Below, in pieces: positions 15,067 through 21,741 of a stretch of DNA of 22,137 nt. Positions within the stretch are counted from its first letter, which is position 1, and the number at the start of each line of letters is the position of its first letter. Origin of the DNA: CAYLLT01 sp964591605. Lineage in GTDB: Bacteria; Planctomycetota; Phycisphaerae; UBA1845; PWPN01. Position numbers and translations under genes: made by a program. The notes below the pieces were generated by a model that had not been told where the DNA came from, made no database searches, and saw nothing but the letters and a program-made list of their open reading frames with translations. The stretch lies in the NCBI GenBank assembly GCA_964591605.1, contig CAZQEN010000088.1, forward strand, positions 1 to 22,137, read 5' to 3'.

Positions 15067-16104
15067 ATGCCAACTCACACTCTCGCCGAAATCGCCAAAG
15101 CCGTCAGCGGCGCCGTCCGCGGCGATCCCACCCTGCGCATCAGCGGGGTTTCGGGCGTGGAGGAGGCGGGGCCCACCGACATCACCTGGCTGTCGCACGA
15201 GCGGTTCGCGGGCAGGCTCGGGGCGTCGCGGGCGGGCGCGGTGCTCGTACCGGAGCAGTATGGGGCGACCCCCATGCCGGCCATTCTCGTGGCCGACCCG
15301 TCGCGGGCGATCATCACGGTGCTGGAGCGCTTCGCGCCCCCCGTTCGCCGGCCGCCGGCAGGGGTGCACGCTAGTGCCATCGTCTCACCCTCGGCCAGGC
15401 TGGCGCCCGATGCGGCCGTCGGGCCGTGGGTCGTCATCGAAGCCGGGGCAACCATCGGCCAGCGGACCGTCCTCCACGCCAATGTCTACATCGGGGCGGA
15501 CGCCGTCATCGGGTGCGACTGCGAGCTCTGGCCCGGCGTCGTCGTCCGCGAACGCTGCACGCTTGGAGACCGCGTGACCATCCACCCCAACGCCACCATC
15601 GGGGCCGATGGCTTCGGCTACCAGTTTTTCGACGGGAAACACAACAAGATCCCGCAGATCGGCACCGTCGTCATCGAGGATGACGTCGAGATCGGCGCCA
15701 ACTCGGCCATTGACCGTGCCAAATTCGGGGCCACCCGCATCGGCCGCGGCACCAAGATTGATAACCTCGTGCAGGTCGCTCATAATGTACAGATCGGTCC
15801 GCACTGTATGATCGTGGCCCAGTGCGGAATCGCCGGCAGCGCGCGGCTGGGCACCGGCGTCGTTCTGGGCGGGCAGGTGGGCGTTCGCGATCACGTGGTG
15901 CTGCACGACGGCGTGCAGTCGGCCGCCTGCGCCTGCATCTCCAAGGATATCCCGCCTGGAACCACCGTCATCGGCGCGCCCGCCGTCGAGCACGAACAGT
16001 GGATCCGCGAACGCGGGAAGCTCCGACGTCTGGCCCGCATCGCGGACGAGCTCCAGGGGCTCATCGAACGAGTCGAGCGACTTGAAGCAGCAGCAGACGA
16101 TTGA
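15067..16104 (+). CDS. lpxD: UDP-3-O-acylglucosamine N-acyltransferase LpxD
   Basis: The 345-residue enzyme adds the N-linked acyl chain in lipid A synthesis. The N-terminal uridine-binding domain (1-100) has TLAEIAKAVSGAVRGD, DITWLSHERF and AGAVLVPEQY. The left-handed beta-helix of hexapeptide repeats spans about 100-310, with GADGFGYQFFDGKHNKIPQIG and IDNLVQVAHNVQIG. His239 in the last motif corresponds to the catalytic His239 of E. coli LpxD. A C-terminal helix follows (ADELQGLIERVERLEAA). ATG 15067 is preceded directly by repeat A, with no Shine-Dalgarno, so translation probably depends on structure or coupling with skp. Its 3' end overlaps the lpxC-fabZ start by 23 bases. Confidence 0.95.
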   Translation: MPTHTLAEIAKAVSGAVRGDPTLRISGVSGVEEAGPTDITWLSHERFAGRLGASRAGAVLVPEQYGATPMPAILVADPSRAIITVLERFAPPVRRPPAGVHASAIVSPSARLAPDAAVGPWVVIEAGATIGQRTVLHANVYIGADAVIGCDCELWPGVVVRERCTLGDRVTIHPNATIGADGFGYQFFDGKHNKIPQIGTVVIEDDVEIGANSAIDRAKFGATRIGRGTKIDNLVQVAHNVQIGPHCMIVAQCGIAGSARLGTGVVLGGQVGVRDHVVLHDGVQSAACACISKDIPPGTTVIGAPAVEHEQWIRERGKLRRLARIADELQGLIERVERLEAAADD

Positions 16105-17395
16105 GAAACCCGTCGAACTGGTCGGCCGCGGGCTCTTTACCGGCGAGCAGTCCACCCTGCGTTTCAGGCCCGCGCCCGCCGACACCGGCATTGTCTTCGT
16201 CCGCGGCGACCAGAATCCGCCCATCCAGATCCCCGCCCGCGTCGAGAATGTGGCCAAGCGCCTCCGCCGCACTTCGATCCGCAACGGCACCGTCCAGATC
16301 GAGACCATCGAACACTGCATGTCCGCCCTCGCCGGCCTGGGCATCGACAACGCCTATGTCGAGCTCGACGCCAACGAGGTGCCCGCCATGGACGGCAGCT
16401 CGATGGCCTTCGTCGAGAAGATCAAGGAGGCGGGCATCACCCCCCTCGACCGGCCGCGCGGGATCTTCCGCGTGCCTGAGCTGGTCCGCGTCGTCGATGG
16501 CCAGAGCTACGTCATGGCCACCCCCGGCTGCGGCGAAGAGGACGTGCTCGAGATCATCTACGACCTCAACTACGGCGCCGGGGCCATCGGCCAGCAGATC
16601 TACAAGCTGCGCCTCACGCCTGAGACGTTCGAGCAGCAGATCGCCGCCGCCCGCACCTTCGTGCTCGAACAGGAGGCCCAGCAGTTCCGCGCTGCCGGCC
16701 TGGGTGTCCATCTCTCGTATCAGGACATCCTGGTCTTCGGCGAAAACGGCCCCATTGAAAACGAGCTGCGCTTCCCCGACGAATGCGTGCGCCACAAGAT
16801 CCTCGACCTGATCGGCGACCTGTACCTCTTCGGCAAGTTCGTCTCGGGCCAGATCTACGCCCGCCAGTCCGGCCACGCCCTCAACCATGACCTGGTCCGC
16901 AAGCTGTGCGAACTCGAAGCAGCCTCGCGGCTCAAGAGCCGCCTGAAGTCGGAACCGGTGTTCGACGTGCGCCAGATCCAGCGCGTCCTCCCGCACCGGT
17001 TCCCGTTCCTGATGGTTGACCGCGTGATCGAGCTCGAACCGGGCCAGCGGGCGGTGGGCGTCAAGAACGTCACGATCAACGAGGAATTCTTCGGCGGCCA
17101 CTATCCCGGCCAGCCCATAATGCCCGGCGTGCTCATCATTGAGGCCATGGCCCAGCTCGGCGGCCTGCTCCTCTCACGCGAGCTCGAGCACACCGGCAAG
17201 GTCGCTGTTTTGCTCAGCCTCGACCGGGTCAAGTTCCGCCGCCCGGTCGTCCCCGGCGACCAGTTGATCCTCGAGGCCCACGCGCGGCGCGTGAAGTCGC
17301 GCACCGGCCACGTGTACTGTCAGGCAAAAGTCGGCGACCAGTTCGTCGCCGAAGCGGATATCAAGTTTATGATGGTCGACGCAGACCCCTTATGA
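16082..17395 (+). CDS. lpxC-fabZ: Bifunctional LpxC deacetylase / FabZ dehydratase
   Basis: The 437-residue fusion joins the committed lipid A step (UDP-3-O-acyl-GlcNAc deacetylase, residues 1 to about 285) to a 3-hydroxyacyl-ACP dehydratase (about 295-437). LpxC residues are all visible: TIEHCMSAL (Glu77, His78), RHKILDLIGDL (zinc ligands His238 and Asp242, plus Asp246) and SGHALNH (His265), almost the E. coli numbering. FabZ shows VLPHRFPFLMVDRV (catalytic His305) and PGVLIIEAMAQ (catalytic Glu354). Such fusions are known from Bacteroidetes and planctomycetes. The start is TTG at 16082, inside lpxD; no ATG or GTG fits, and the E. coli-like numbering supports it, so coupling to lpxD is likely. 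The stop codon overlaps the first word of repeat B. Confidence 0.95.
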   Translation: MKQQQTIEKPVELVGRGLFTGEQSTLRFRPAPADTGIVFVRGDQNPPIQIPARVENVAKRLRRTSIRNGTVQIETIEHCMSALAGLGIDNAYVELDANEVPAMDGSSMAFVEKIKEAGITPLDRPRGIFRVPELVRVVDGQSYVMATPGCGEEDVLEIIYDLNYGAGAIGQQIYKLRLTPETFEQQIAAARTFVLEQEAQQFRAAGLGVHLSYQDILVFGENGPIENELRFPDECVRHKILDLIGDLYLFGKFVSGQIYARQSGHALNHDLVRKLCELEAASRLKSRLKSEPVFDVRQIQRVLPHRFPFLMVDRVIELEPGQRAVGVKNVTINEEFFGGHYPGQPIMPGVLIIEAMAQLGGLLLSRELEHTGKVAVLLSLDRVKFRRPVVPGDQLILEAHARRVKSRTGHVYCQAKVGDQFVAEADIKFMMVDADPL

Positions 17396-17535
17396 AAGTC
17401 GAAACGGCGAAAGTCGAAAGCCGAAGTGCGTCAGTGCGAGGCGTGGCGCTCCTGCGGAGATCGTGTGTGGCGAAATCTGCCGGTCGTGCCGTGCTTTCAA
17501 TTTTCGACTTTGGACTTTCGACTTTCGGATTTGGA
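17394..17535. repeat. Heptamer-word inverted repeat B between lpxC-fabZ and lpxA
   Basis: The left arm starts inside the lpxC-fabZ stop codon and reads GAAAGTC, GAAACGGC, GAAAGTC, GAAAGCC, GAAGTGC (17394-17429). The right arm (17494-17535) is rich in GACTTTC/GACTTTG and, reverse-complemented, repeats GAAAGTCGAAA and AAAGTCGAAA in the same order with one indel. The words match those of repeat A, but the intervening 65 or so bases do not clearly match. Confidence 0.8.
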
Positions 17536-17549
17536 GTGTTCCCGGCCCG

Positions 17550-18413
17550 ATGATTCATCCTTCGGCATACATCGATCCCACCGCCCGGCTCGGGCGTGAC
17601 GTCCGCATCGGCCCCAACTGCTGCGTTGGCGAAGACGCCGAGCTCGGCGACGGCTGCGTGCTGCACAACAACGTCACCATCGGCCCGCGCACGCGCTGCG
17701 GCCGCAACAACACCTTCTTTCCGGGCGCCGTGGTGGGAATGCCGCCGCAGGACCTCAAGTACAGGGGTGGTCCGACCCGCGTCGAAATCGGCGACGACAA
17801 TGTCTTTCGTGAGTTCGTGACCGTCCATGCGGGCACCGAAATCTGCGAGAGCGTGACCCGGATCGGCTCGCACAACCGCTTTCTGGTCGGCGTCCACATC
17901 GCCCACGACTGCTCCGTGGGCAGCCACTGCATCCTCTCAAACCAGGTCCAGCTCGCCGGACACATCGTGATCGAGGACAAGGTGACCATGGGCGGCGTAT
18001 CGGCCGTCCATCACTTCACCACCATCGGCACCCTGGCGTTCGTCGGCGGGCTGACCCGCATTGTCGCCGACGTACCACCCTACATGATCGTCGAGGGCAA
18101 TCCCTCGGCCATCCGCGGTTTCAACGATACCGGTATGAAACGCTGGGGCCTCTCCGAGGAGTCGATCCGCGGAGTGCGCGAGGCGTACAGGATCCTGTTC
18201 AGCCAGCGGGCGGAGCGCGCCGGCACGCCGCTTCTGGATCGCCTGGCCGCGCTCGAGGCTCGCCCCGACATGAACGGGGAGGTGCGCCACCTGTGTGAAT
18301 CCCTGCGGCGCAGCCTCGTGGAGGGGGTCTTCGGCCGGGCCCTTGAACGACGGCGCCGCGACACCGACGCCGACCGCCGCAACTTCTACCAGCGCTCAGA
18401 AAAGCCGGAGTAG
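17550..18413 (+). CDS. lpxA: Acyl-ACP--UDP-N-acetylglucosamine O-acyltransferase LpxA
   Basis: The 287-residue enzyme performs the first acylation of lipid A synthesis. The left-handed beta-helix begins MIHPSAYIDPTARLG. GMPPQDLKYRGGPTRVEIG and FREFVTVHAGT are family signatures, as is GVHIAHDCSVGSHCILSN; His119 in HIAHDC corresponds to catalytic His125 of E. coli. The C-terminal helical domain (from FNDTGMKRWGLS) is somewhat longer and more basic than usual. ATG 17550 is the natural start. A GGAG lies 13 bases upstream, which is far, and the leader before it is repeat B. The next gene begins seven bases after the stop. Confidence 0.95.
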   Translation: MIHPSAYIDPTARLGRDVRIGPNCCVGEDAELGDGCVLHNNVTIGPRTRCGRNNTFFPGAVVGMPPQDLKYRGGPTRVEIGDDNVFREFVTVHAGTEICESVTRIGSHNRFLVGVHIAHDCSVGSHCILSNQVQLAGHIVIEDKVTMGGVSAVHHFTTIGTLAFVGGLTRIVADVPPYMIVEGNPSAIRGFNDTGMKRWGLSEESIRGVREAYRILFSQRAERAGTPLLDRLAALEARPDMNGEVRHLCESLRRSLVEGVFGRALERRRRDTDADRRNFYQRSEKPE

Positions 18414-18420
18414 TCTCAGA

Positions 18421-19431
18421 ATGAAGATTCCCGTCGCCGTCATCGGCACCGGCCACATGGGCCGTCATCACGTGCGCATCTACAGCGAACTCGCCGATGC
18501 CGAACTGGTGGGCATCGTGGACGTGGACCCGTCCAGGGCCCAGGCCCTCGCCCGGGAGTTTAAGACGCAGGCCTACGACTCCATCGAGCCGCTGCTCGGG
18601 AAAGTGAAGGCCGTCAGCGTGGCCGTGCCGACCGTCGCGCACGTTGAGGTCGCCCGCCCGCTCCTGCAGCGCGGCTTGGCCGTGCTCATCGAAAAACCGC
18701 TCGCCCCCGACAGCACGGCCGCCCGCGAGCTGCGCGAGGAAGCCAACCGTAGCGGCGCCCTGCTCCAGGTCGGCCACACCGAGCGCTTCAACCCCGTCGT
18801 CCGCTCGATGAGCCGCATGAAGGTCGCCCCCCGCTTCATCGAGACGCACCGCATCAGCCCGTTCACGTTCCGCTCCGCCGACATCGGCGTGGTGATGGAC
18901 ATGATGATCCACGACATTGACATCGTCCTGCACCTCGTCCGCAGCCGGCCCGCCCACGTCGATGCCACCGGCGTCCGCGTACTCGCCCAGCACGAAGACG
19001 TGGCCAACGCCCGCGTCACGTTCGAGGACGGCTGCGTGGCCAACCTCACCGCGTCGCGCCTCGCCCTCAAGACCGAGCGCAAGATCCGCGTCTTCTCCGA
19101 AGAGGCGTACCTCTCGCTCGACTACCAGAAGAAGAGCGGCATCGCCATCACCAAGGACGCCAACCTCGACCTGCTCAAGCTCGCCCGCGAGAAGAAAGCC
19201 AGCGACCTCTCGCAGCTCGCCGGCGTCAACTTCGGCTCCATGGTCAAGGTCGAGCCGCTCCAGGTCGACGACGTCGAACCCCTCCGCGCCGAGCTGCAGT
19301 CTTTCCTCAACTCCGTGCAAACCGGTGCCGCCCCCGAAGTCACCGCCGACGACGGCGTCGCCGCCGTCGAACTCGCCGAACGCATCGTCGCCACACTCAA
19401 ACAGCACCAGTGGGAGCTGCCGCAGGCGTAG
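18421..19431 (+). CDS. Gfo/Idh/MocA oxidoreductase, GnnA-like candidate
   Basis: The 336-residue NAD(P)-dependent dehydrogenase has a Rossmann motif VIGTGHMGRHHVR (Gly9, Gly11, Gly14), the family EKPLAPD motif (Glu91-Lys92-Pro93), GHTERFNPV, and MMIHDIDIVLHL with the likely catalytic His. It follows lpxA by seven bases. GnnA, a UDP-GlcNAc 3-dehydrogenase of this family, is encoded beside lpxA in bacteria that make amide-linked (GlcN3N) lipid A, so that role is a reasonable inference. The partner aminotransferase GnnB is not in the window. It could instead be another sugar-nucleotide dehydrogenase. GGAG precedes the ATG by ten bases. It ends the lipid A cluster. Confidence 0.85.
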   Translation: MKIPVAVIGTGHMGRHHVRIYSELADAELVGIVDVDPSRAQALAREFKTQAYDSIEPLLGKVKAVSVAVPTVAHVEVARPLLQRGLAVLIEKPLAPDSTAARELREEANRSGALLQVGHTERFNPVVRSMSRMKVAPRFIETHRISPFTFRSADIGVVMDMMIHDIDIVLHLVRSRPAHVDATGVRVLAQHEDVANARVTFEDGCVANLTASRLALKTERKIRVFSEEAYLSLDYQKKSGIAITKDANLDLLKLAREKKASDLSQLAGVNFGSMVKVEPLQVDDVEPLRAELQSFLNSVQTGAAPEVTADDGVAAVELAERIVATLKQHQWELPQA

Positions 19432-19454
19432 GCCCTGCGAATCGCGCAAGGAGC

Positions 19455-19472
19455 CGCGGGCTTTAGCCCGCG
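19455..19472. repeat. REP-like GC hairpin after the lipid A cluster
   Basis: CGCGGGCT and AGCCCGCG form an eight-base inverted repeat around TT (effective loop CTTTAG with shorter stem), 24 bases after the oxidoreductase stop. The AGCCGCGGGCTTTAGCCCGC form is one I associate with dispersed planctomycete hairpins. There is no T-run, so it is a poor intrinsic terminator. Confidence 0.5.
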
Positions 19473-19501
19473 CGGTTATTGGGACGAGGTGAACCTTTCG
19501 A

Positions 19502-19807
19502 ATGCGGGTGTCATTGACATGCCTTCCGCGGATCCTTGGGATACACAACGTCGACGGTTCCTGGACCGTATCCGATTTCTATCCTGTCATCGCTCTGGCA
19601 ATCATTGTGCTGGTGACGCTACTGATCGCCGGCGTGCTCGTCTACCTCCGGCGAATCATCATCGGCCCACGGATTTCCTTCAGAAAGTGCGACCACTGTG
19701 GCTATGACCTTACCGGCAACACCTCCGGCCGCTGCCCCGAGTGCGGAACGCCGATCGGCGGCAGCAGGGGTGAAAGCCTCGCGGACTCGTCGCAGGTGAA
19801 AGAGTGA
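19502..19807 (+). CDS. Membrane-anchored zinc ribbon protein 1
   Basis: The 101-residue protein has one clear membrane segment (about 28-49, VIALAIIVLVTLLIAGVLVY). A cytoplasmic-type zinc ribbon follows, with Cys63, Cys66, Cys78 and Cys81 (CDHCGYDLTGNTSG, CPECGTP). This ribbon is a widespread planctomycete signature of unknown function; it may bind nucleic acid or protein. A very similar domain with different membrane segments is encoded at 20612-20929. The start is uncertain: ATG 19502 has GAGG 12 bases upstream, and GTG 19508 is possible. Its last codons (GTG AAA GAG TGA) are the first word of repeat C. Confidence 0.7.
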   Translation: MRVSLTCLPRILGIHNVDGSWTVSDFYPVIALAIIVLVTLLIAGVLVYLRRIIIGPRISFRKCDHCGYDLTGNTSGRCPECGTPIGGSRGESLADSSQVKE

Positions 19808-19914
19808 GAAGGTGCAAATGTGAACAAGTGAGAAAGTGCCGACATGATGACAACTTCCCGGCTGCCCACGCATTCATTCCCTTTTCTCACCTTTCCACCT
19901 TCTCACTTTCTCGC
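19796..19914. repeat. Octamer-word inverted repeat C between zinc ribbon 1 and Uma2 gene 1
   Basis: The left arm (19796-19835) is five octamers in exact register: GTGAAAGA, GTGAGAAG, GTGCAAAT, GTGAACAA, GTGAGAAA. The right arm (19883-19914) reads, reverse-complemented from outside, GCGAGAAA, GTGAGAAG, GTGGAAAG, GTGAGAAA. The arms pair imperfectly around 47 bases. The left arm covers the stop codon of the zinc ribbon gene. Confidence 0.8.
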
Positions 19915-19996
19915 TTTCGTGCGGCTCTGACGCCTCTGCGGCAAGCAGTTGTAGAACGACCGCCCGAACACTACACTGTTGTGGAGAGGTGCCCTC

Positions 19997-20602
19997 ATGT
20001 CCGCACTGCCCACAACCCGCGGCGCGTCCCTGGCGGGGGCCAGGATGACGGCCGAGCAGTTCTTCGCCCAGCCCGACGACGGCAATCGCTACGAACTCGT
20101 TCACGGAGTGGTCGTCTTGTCGCCCAGCCCGGTCCCCAGACACGGTCAGCCTCTTCAGGAGATCATCCGCCAGCTCGAGAACTACCTCGACGAGCATCCG
20201 GTCGGCTTCTGCTACTACGACATGGATGTCTTCTTCGGCCAGGACGAGGCCGGCGAAGACATCGTCTACCGGCCCGACGCACTCTTCGTTCGCAATGAAA
20301 CGACCGCCCGCGTCGAGAAGCGCGTCATCGGCGTCCCGGACACGATCGTCGAAGTGATCTCGCCGGAATACCGCAAGTACGACGCCGTCGAGAAGCGCCG
20401 TGCGTACGAGCGGCTCGGCGTGCCCGAGTACTGGCTCATCGACCCCGAGCGCGAGACGTTCCTCTTCCTGCGGCTTGCTGAGGGGACGTATGTCGAGGTC
20501 GCCCCCGACGCCACCAGCTTCCACAGCATCGCCGTCCCCGGCTTCGCCCTCGACCTCGACCGCATCCGCCGCCGTTTCAAACGCTGGCGGCCGGGGCAGT
20601 GA
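19997..20602 (+). CDS. Uma2-family (DUF820) putative nuclease 1
   Basis: The 201-residue protein belongs to the Uma2 family, which has a PD-(D/E)XK restriction-endonuclease-like fold. The features follow the family order: MTAEQFFAQPDDGNRYELVHGVVVLSPSP, a helix with QLENYLDEHPVGFCYYDMDVFF, YRPDALFV (Asp of the active site), IVEVISPEYRKYDAVEKRRAYE (Glu and Lys candidates) and GVPEYWLIDPE. The cellular role is unknown; such genes are abundant in cyanobacteria and planctomycetes. ATG 19997 is chosen because GGAGAGG (19983-19989) lies seven bases upstream. Zinc ribbon gene 2 starts nine bases after its stop. Confidence 0.85.
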   Translation: MSALPTTRGASLAGARMTAEQFFAQPDDGNRYELVHGVVVLSPSPVPRHGQPLQEIIRQLENYLDEHPVGFCYYDMDVFFGQDEAGEDIVYRPDALFVRNETTARVEKRVIGVPDTIVEVISPEYRKYDAVEKRRAYERLGVPEYWLIDPERETFLFLRLAEGTYVEVAPDATSFHSIAVPGFALDLDRIRRRFKRWRPGQ

Positions 20603-20611
20603 TGTGAGGTC

Positions 20612-20929
20612 ATGATCGACGAGAGACCATGGTGGGCACGAGCATCGGTTGATTTCCTGACGTATTCCACCGTCGTGCTCTGTGCGCTTGCGGCCCTCGT
20701 GCCGTCTCACTCAGCCTCGCAAGGGTGGGGGGTAGCGATGATCGCGGTTGTTATCGCCTGGCTATTGGCCCTTGCGACATGCGCTGTATGTGCCAGCAAG
20801 TACGGCTTTCAACGGATCGTGCCCTTCGGCAAATGTGAAAACTGCGGCTACGACCTCACCGGCAATACCTCGGGCGTCTGCCCTGAATGCGGGACGCCTA
20901 CGCCCGGCTCGCCGCCGCCGGTACAATAG
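20612..20929 (+). CDS. Membrane-anchored zinc ribbon protein 2
   Basis: The 105-residue protein has two hydrophobic segments (about 15-31 and 41-60) and then the zinc ribbon with Cys75, Cys78, Cys90 and Cys93 (CENCGYDLTGNTSGVCPECG). The ribbon is nearly identical to that of zinc ribbon protein 1, while the membrane parts are unrelated, so only the ribbon is shared. GAGG lies only two bases before ATG 20612, which is tight. It is sandwiched between two Uma2 genes and probably cotranscribed with the first. The ribbon's ligand is unknown. Confidence 0.7.
   Translation: MIDERPWWARASVDFLTYSTVVLCALAALVPSHSASQGWGVAMIAVVIAWLLALATCAVCASKYGFQRIVPFGKCENCGYDLTGNTSGVCPECGTPTPGSPPPVQ
20922..20927 (+). promoter_or_regulatory. 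Possible -10 for Uma2 gene 2
   Basis: TACAAT lies at the very end of the zinc ribbon 2 gene, overlapping its stop, and is followed by a leader of about 20 bases with GGAGG (20943-20947). No good -35 is visible. Confidence 0.25.
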
Positions 20930-20954
20930 GGCGGTCGGATCCGGAGGTGCCGCG

Positions 20955-21704
20955 GTGTCCATCCAGCCCATCATTGTTGACGAGGAAGCGGGCGAGTCCT
21001 ACCAGGGCCTGCGCATGACCGCCGACGAATACCTGGCCTTGCCGGAAACGCTGAATTCTTACGAGTTGATCGACGGCGTCATCGTCCAGCAGTTCTGGGG
21101 CGAGCCGGTCAACGCGGGAGGGTATGATCCGGACCGGCCCATCTATCACGGCGTCCGAATGTCCGCGGATGAGTACCTGGCTCTGGGCGAAACCTTCGAA
21201 CGCTACGAACTGATCGACGGAGTGGTCATCATGTCCCCGAGTCCGACACCGGCGCATCAGGCCGTCGCGATGCAGATCAGCACGCAGATCTACAGCTTTC
21301 TCAAGGATCACCCGGTCGGCCTGGTCTTCTACGAGATCGATGTCCGTGTGTACAAGCGGTCGCATGGACGTGAGGGCGTGTATCGACCGGATGTGACCTT
21401 CGTCAGCTTCCCGAAGGCCGGGCAGATCGGCGATTGCGTCGATGTTTTGCCGGACCTCGTCGTCGAAGTCGTGTCGCCCGATACGCGCGCCCGGGACGCG
21501 CTGACCAAGAAGCAGGACTACGAGGCGGCCGGAATCGCGGAGTACTGGCTTGTCGATCCCAGGCGGAACCTGCTGACCTTCTACCGCCTGCGGAATGACG
21601 TGTATGTGGAAGTGAACAGCCAGAATGAGCGTTTCGCGAGCGAAGCGATCCCCGGGTTCGCACTGGATATCGCGGAGGTCCGCGCCAAGTTCACGTCACT
21701 CTGA
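20955..21704 (+). CDS. Uma2-family (DUF820) putative nuclease 2 with duplicated N-terminal segment
   Basis: The 249-residue protein has the complete Uma2 core: SADEYLALGETFERYELIDG, VIMSPSPTPAHQ, FLKDHPVGLVFYEIDV, YRPDVTFV, LVVEVVSPDTRARDALTKKQDY and GIAEYWLVDPR, with the PD-(D/E)XK residues present. In front of the core, residues 16-44 are a second copy of the core's own first segment (64-92), so the protein is about 50 residues longer than its neighbour. The start is GTG 20955, set by an ideal GGAGG (20943-20947) seven bases upstream; an earlier TTG at 20748 in the same frame overlaps zinc ribbon gene 2 and has no support. The function is unknown. Confidence 0.85.
   Translation: MSIQPIIVDEEAGESYQGLRMTADEYLALPETLNSYELIDGVIVQQFWGEPVNAGGYDPDRPIYHGVRMSADEYLALGETFERYELIDGVVIMSPSPTPAHQAVAMQISTQIYSFLKDHPVGLVFYEIDVRVYKRSHGREGVYRPDVTFVSFPKAGQIGDCVDVLPDLVVEVVSPDTRARDALTKKQDYEAAGIAEYWLVDPRRNLLTFYRLRNDVYVEVNSQNERFASEAIPGFALDIAEVRAKFTSL
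21000..21230 (+). repeat. Internal tandem duplication within Uma2 gene 2
   Basis: Codons 16-44 (21000-21086) and 64-92 (21144-21230) encode segments matching at 20 of 29 residues with no gap (for example YQGLRMTADEYLAL against YHGVRMSADEYLAL, and YELIDGVIV against YELIDGVVI). The period is 48 codons. The DNA copies have diverged, so the duplication is old. Confidence 0.8.
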
Positions 21705-21727
21705 GTCGCCACCGTGGCGCATCCCGC

Positions 21728-21733
21728 TATAAT
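21728..21733 (+). promoter_or_regulatory. Perfect -10 box of the amidase gene
   Basis: TATAAT ends eight bases before the ATG at 21742. Transcription would begin at or one to two bases before the start codon, giving a leaderless message; no Shine-Dalgarno is present. No clear -35 is visible. Confidence 0.45.
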
Positions 21734-21741
21734 CCGCCCTG

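Noticed and set aside
19455..19480. Intrinsic terminator after the oxidoreductase
   Set aside because: The stem is good, but the following bases are CGGTTATTGGG rather than a T-run, so it is listed as a REP-like hairpin instead.
14968..19914. The word repeats as CRISPR arrays or tRNA-like structures
   Set aside because: Units are 7-8 bases without spacers, arms are inverted, and no cas genes are present.
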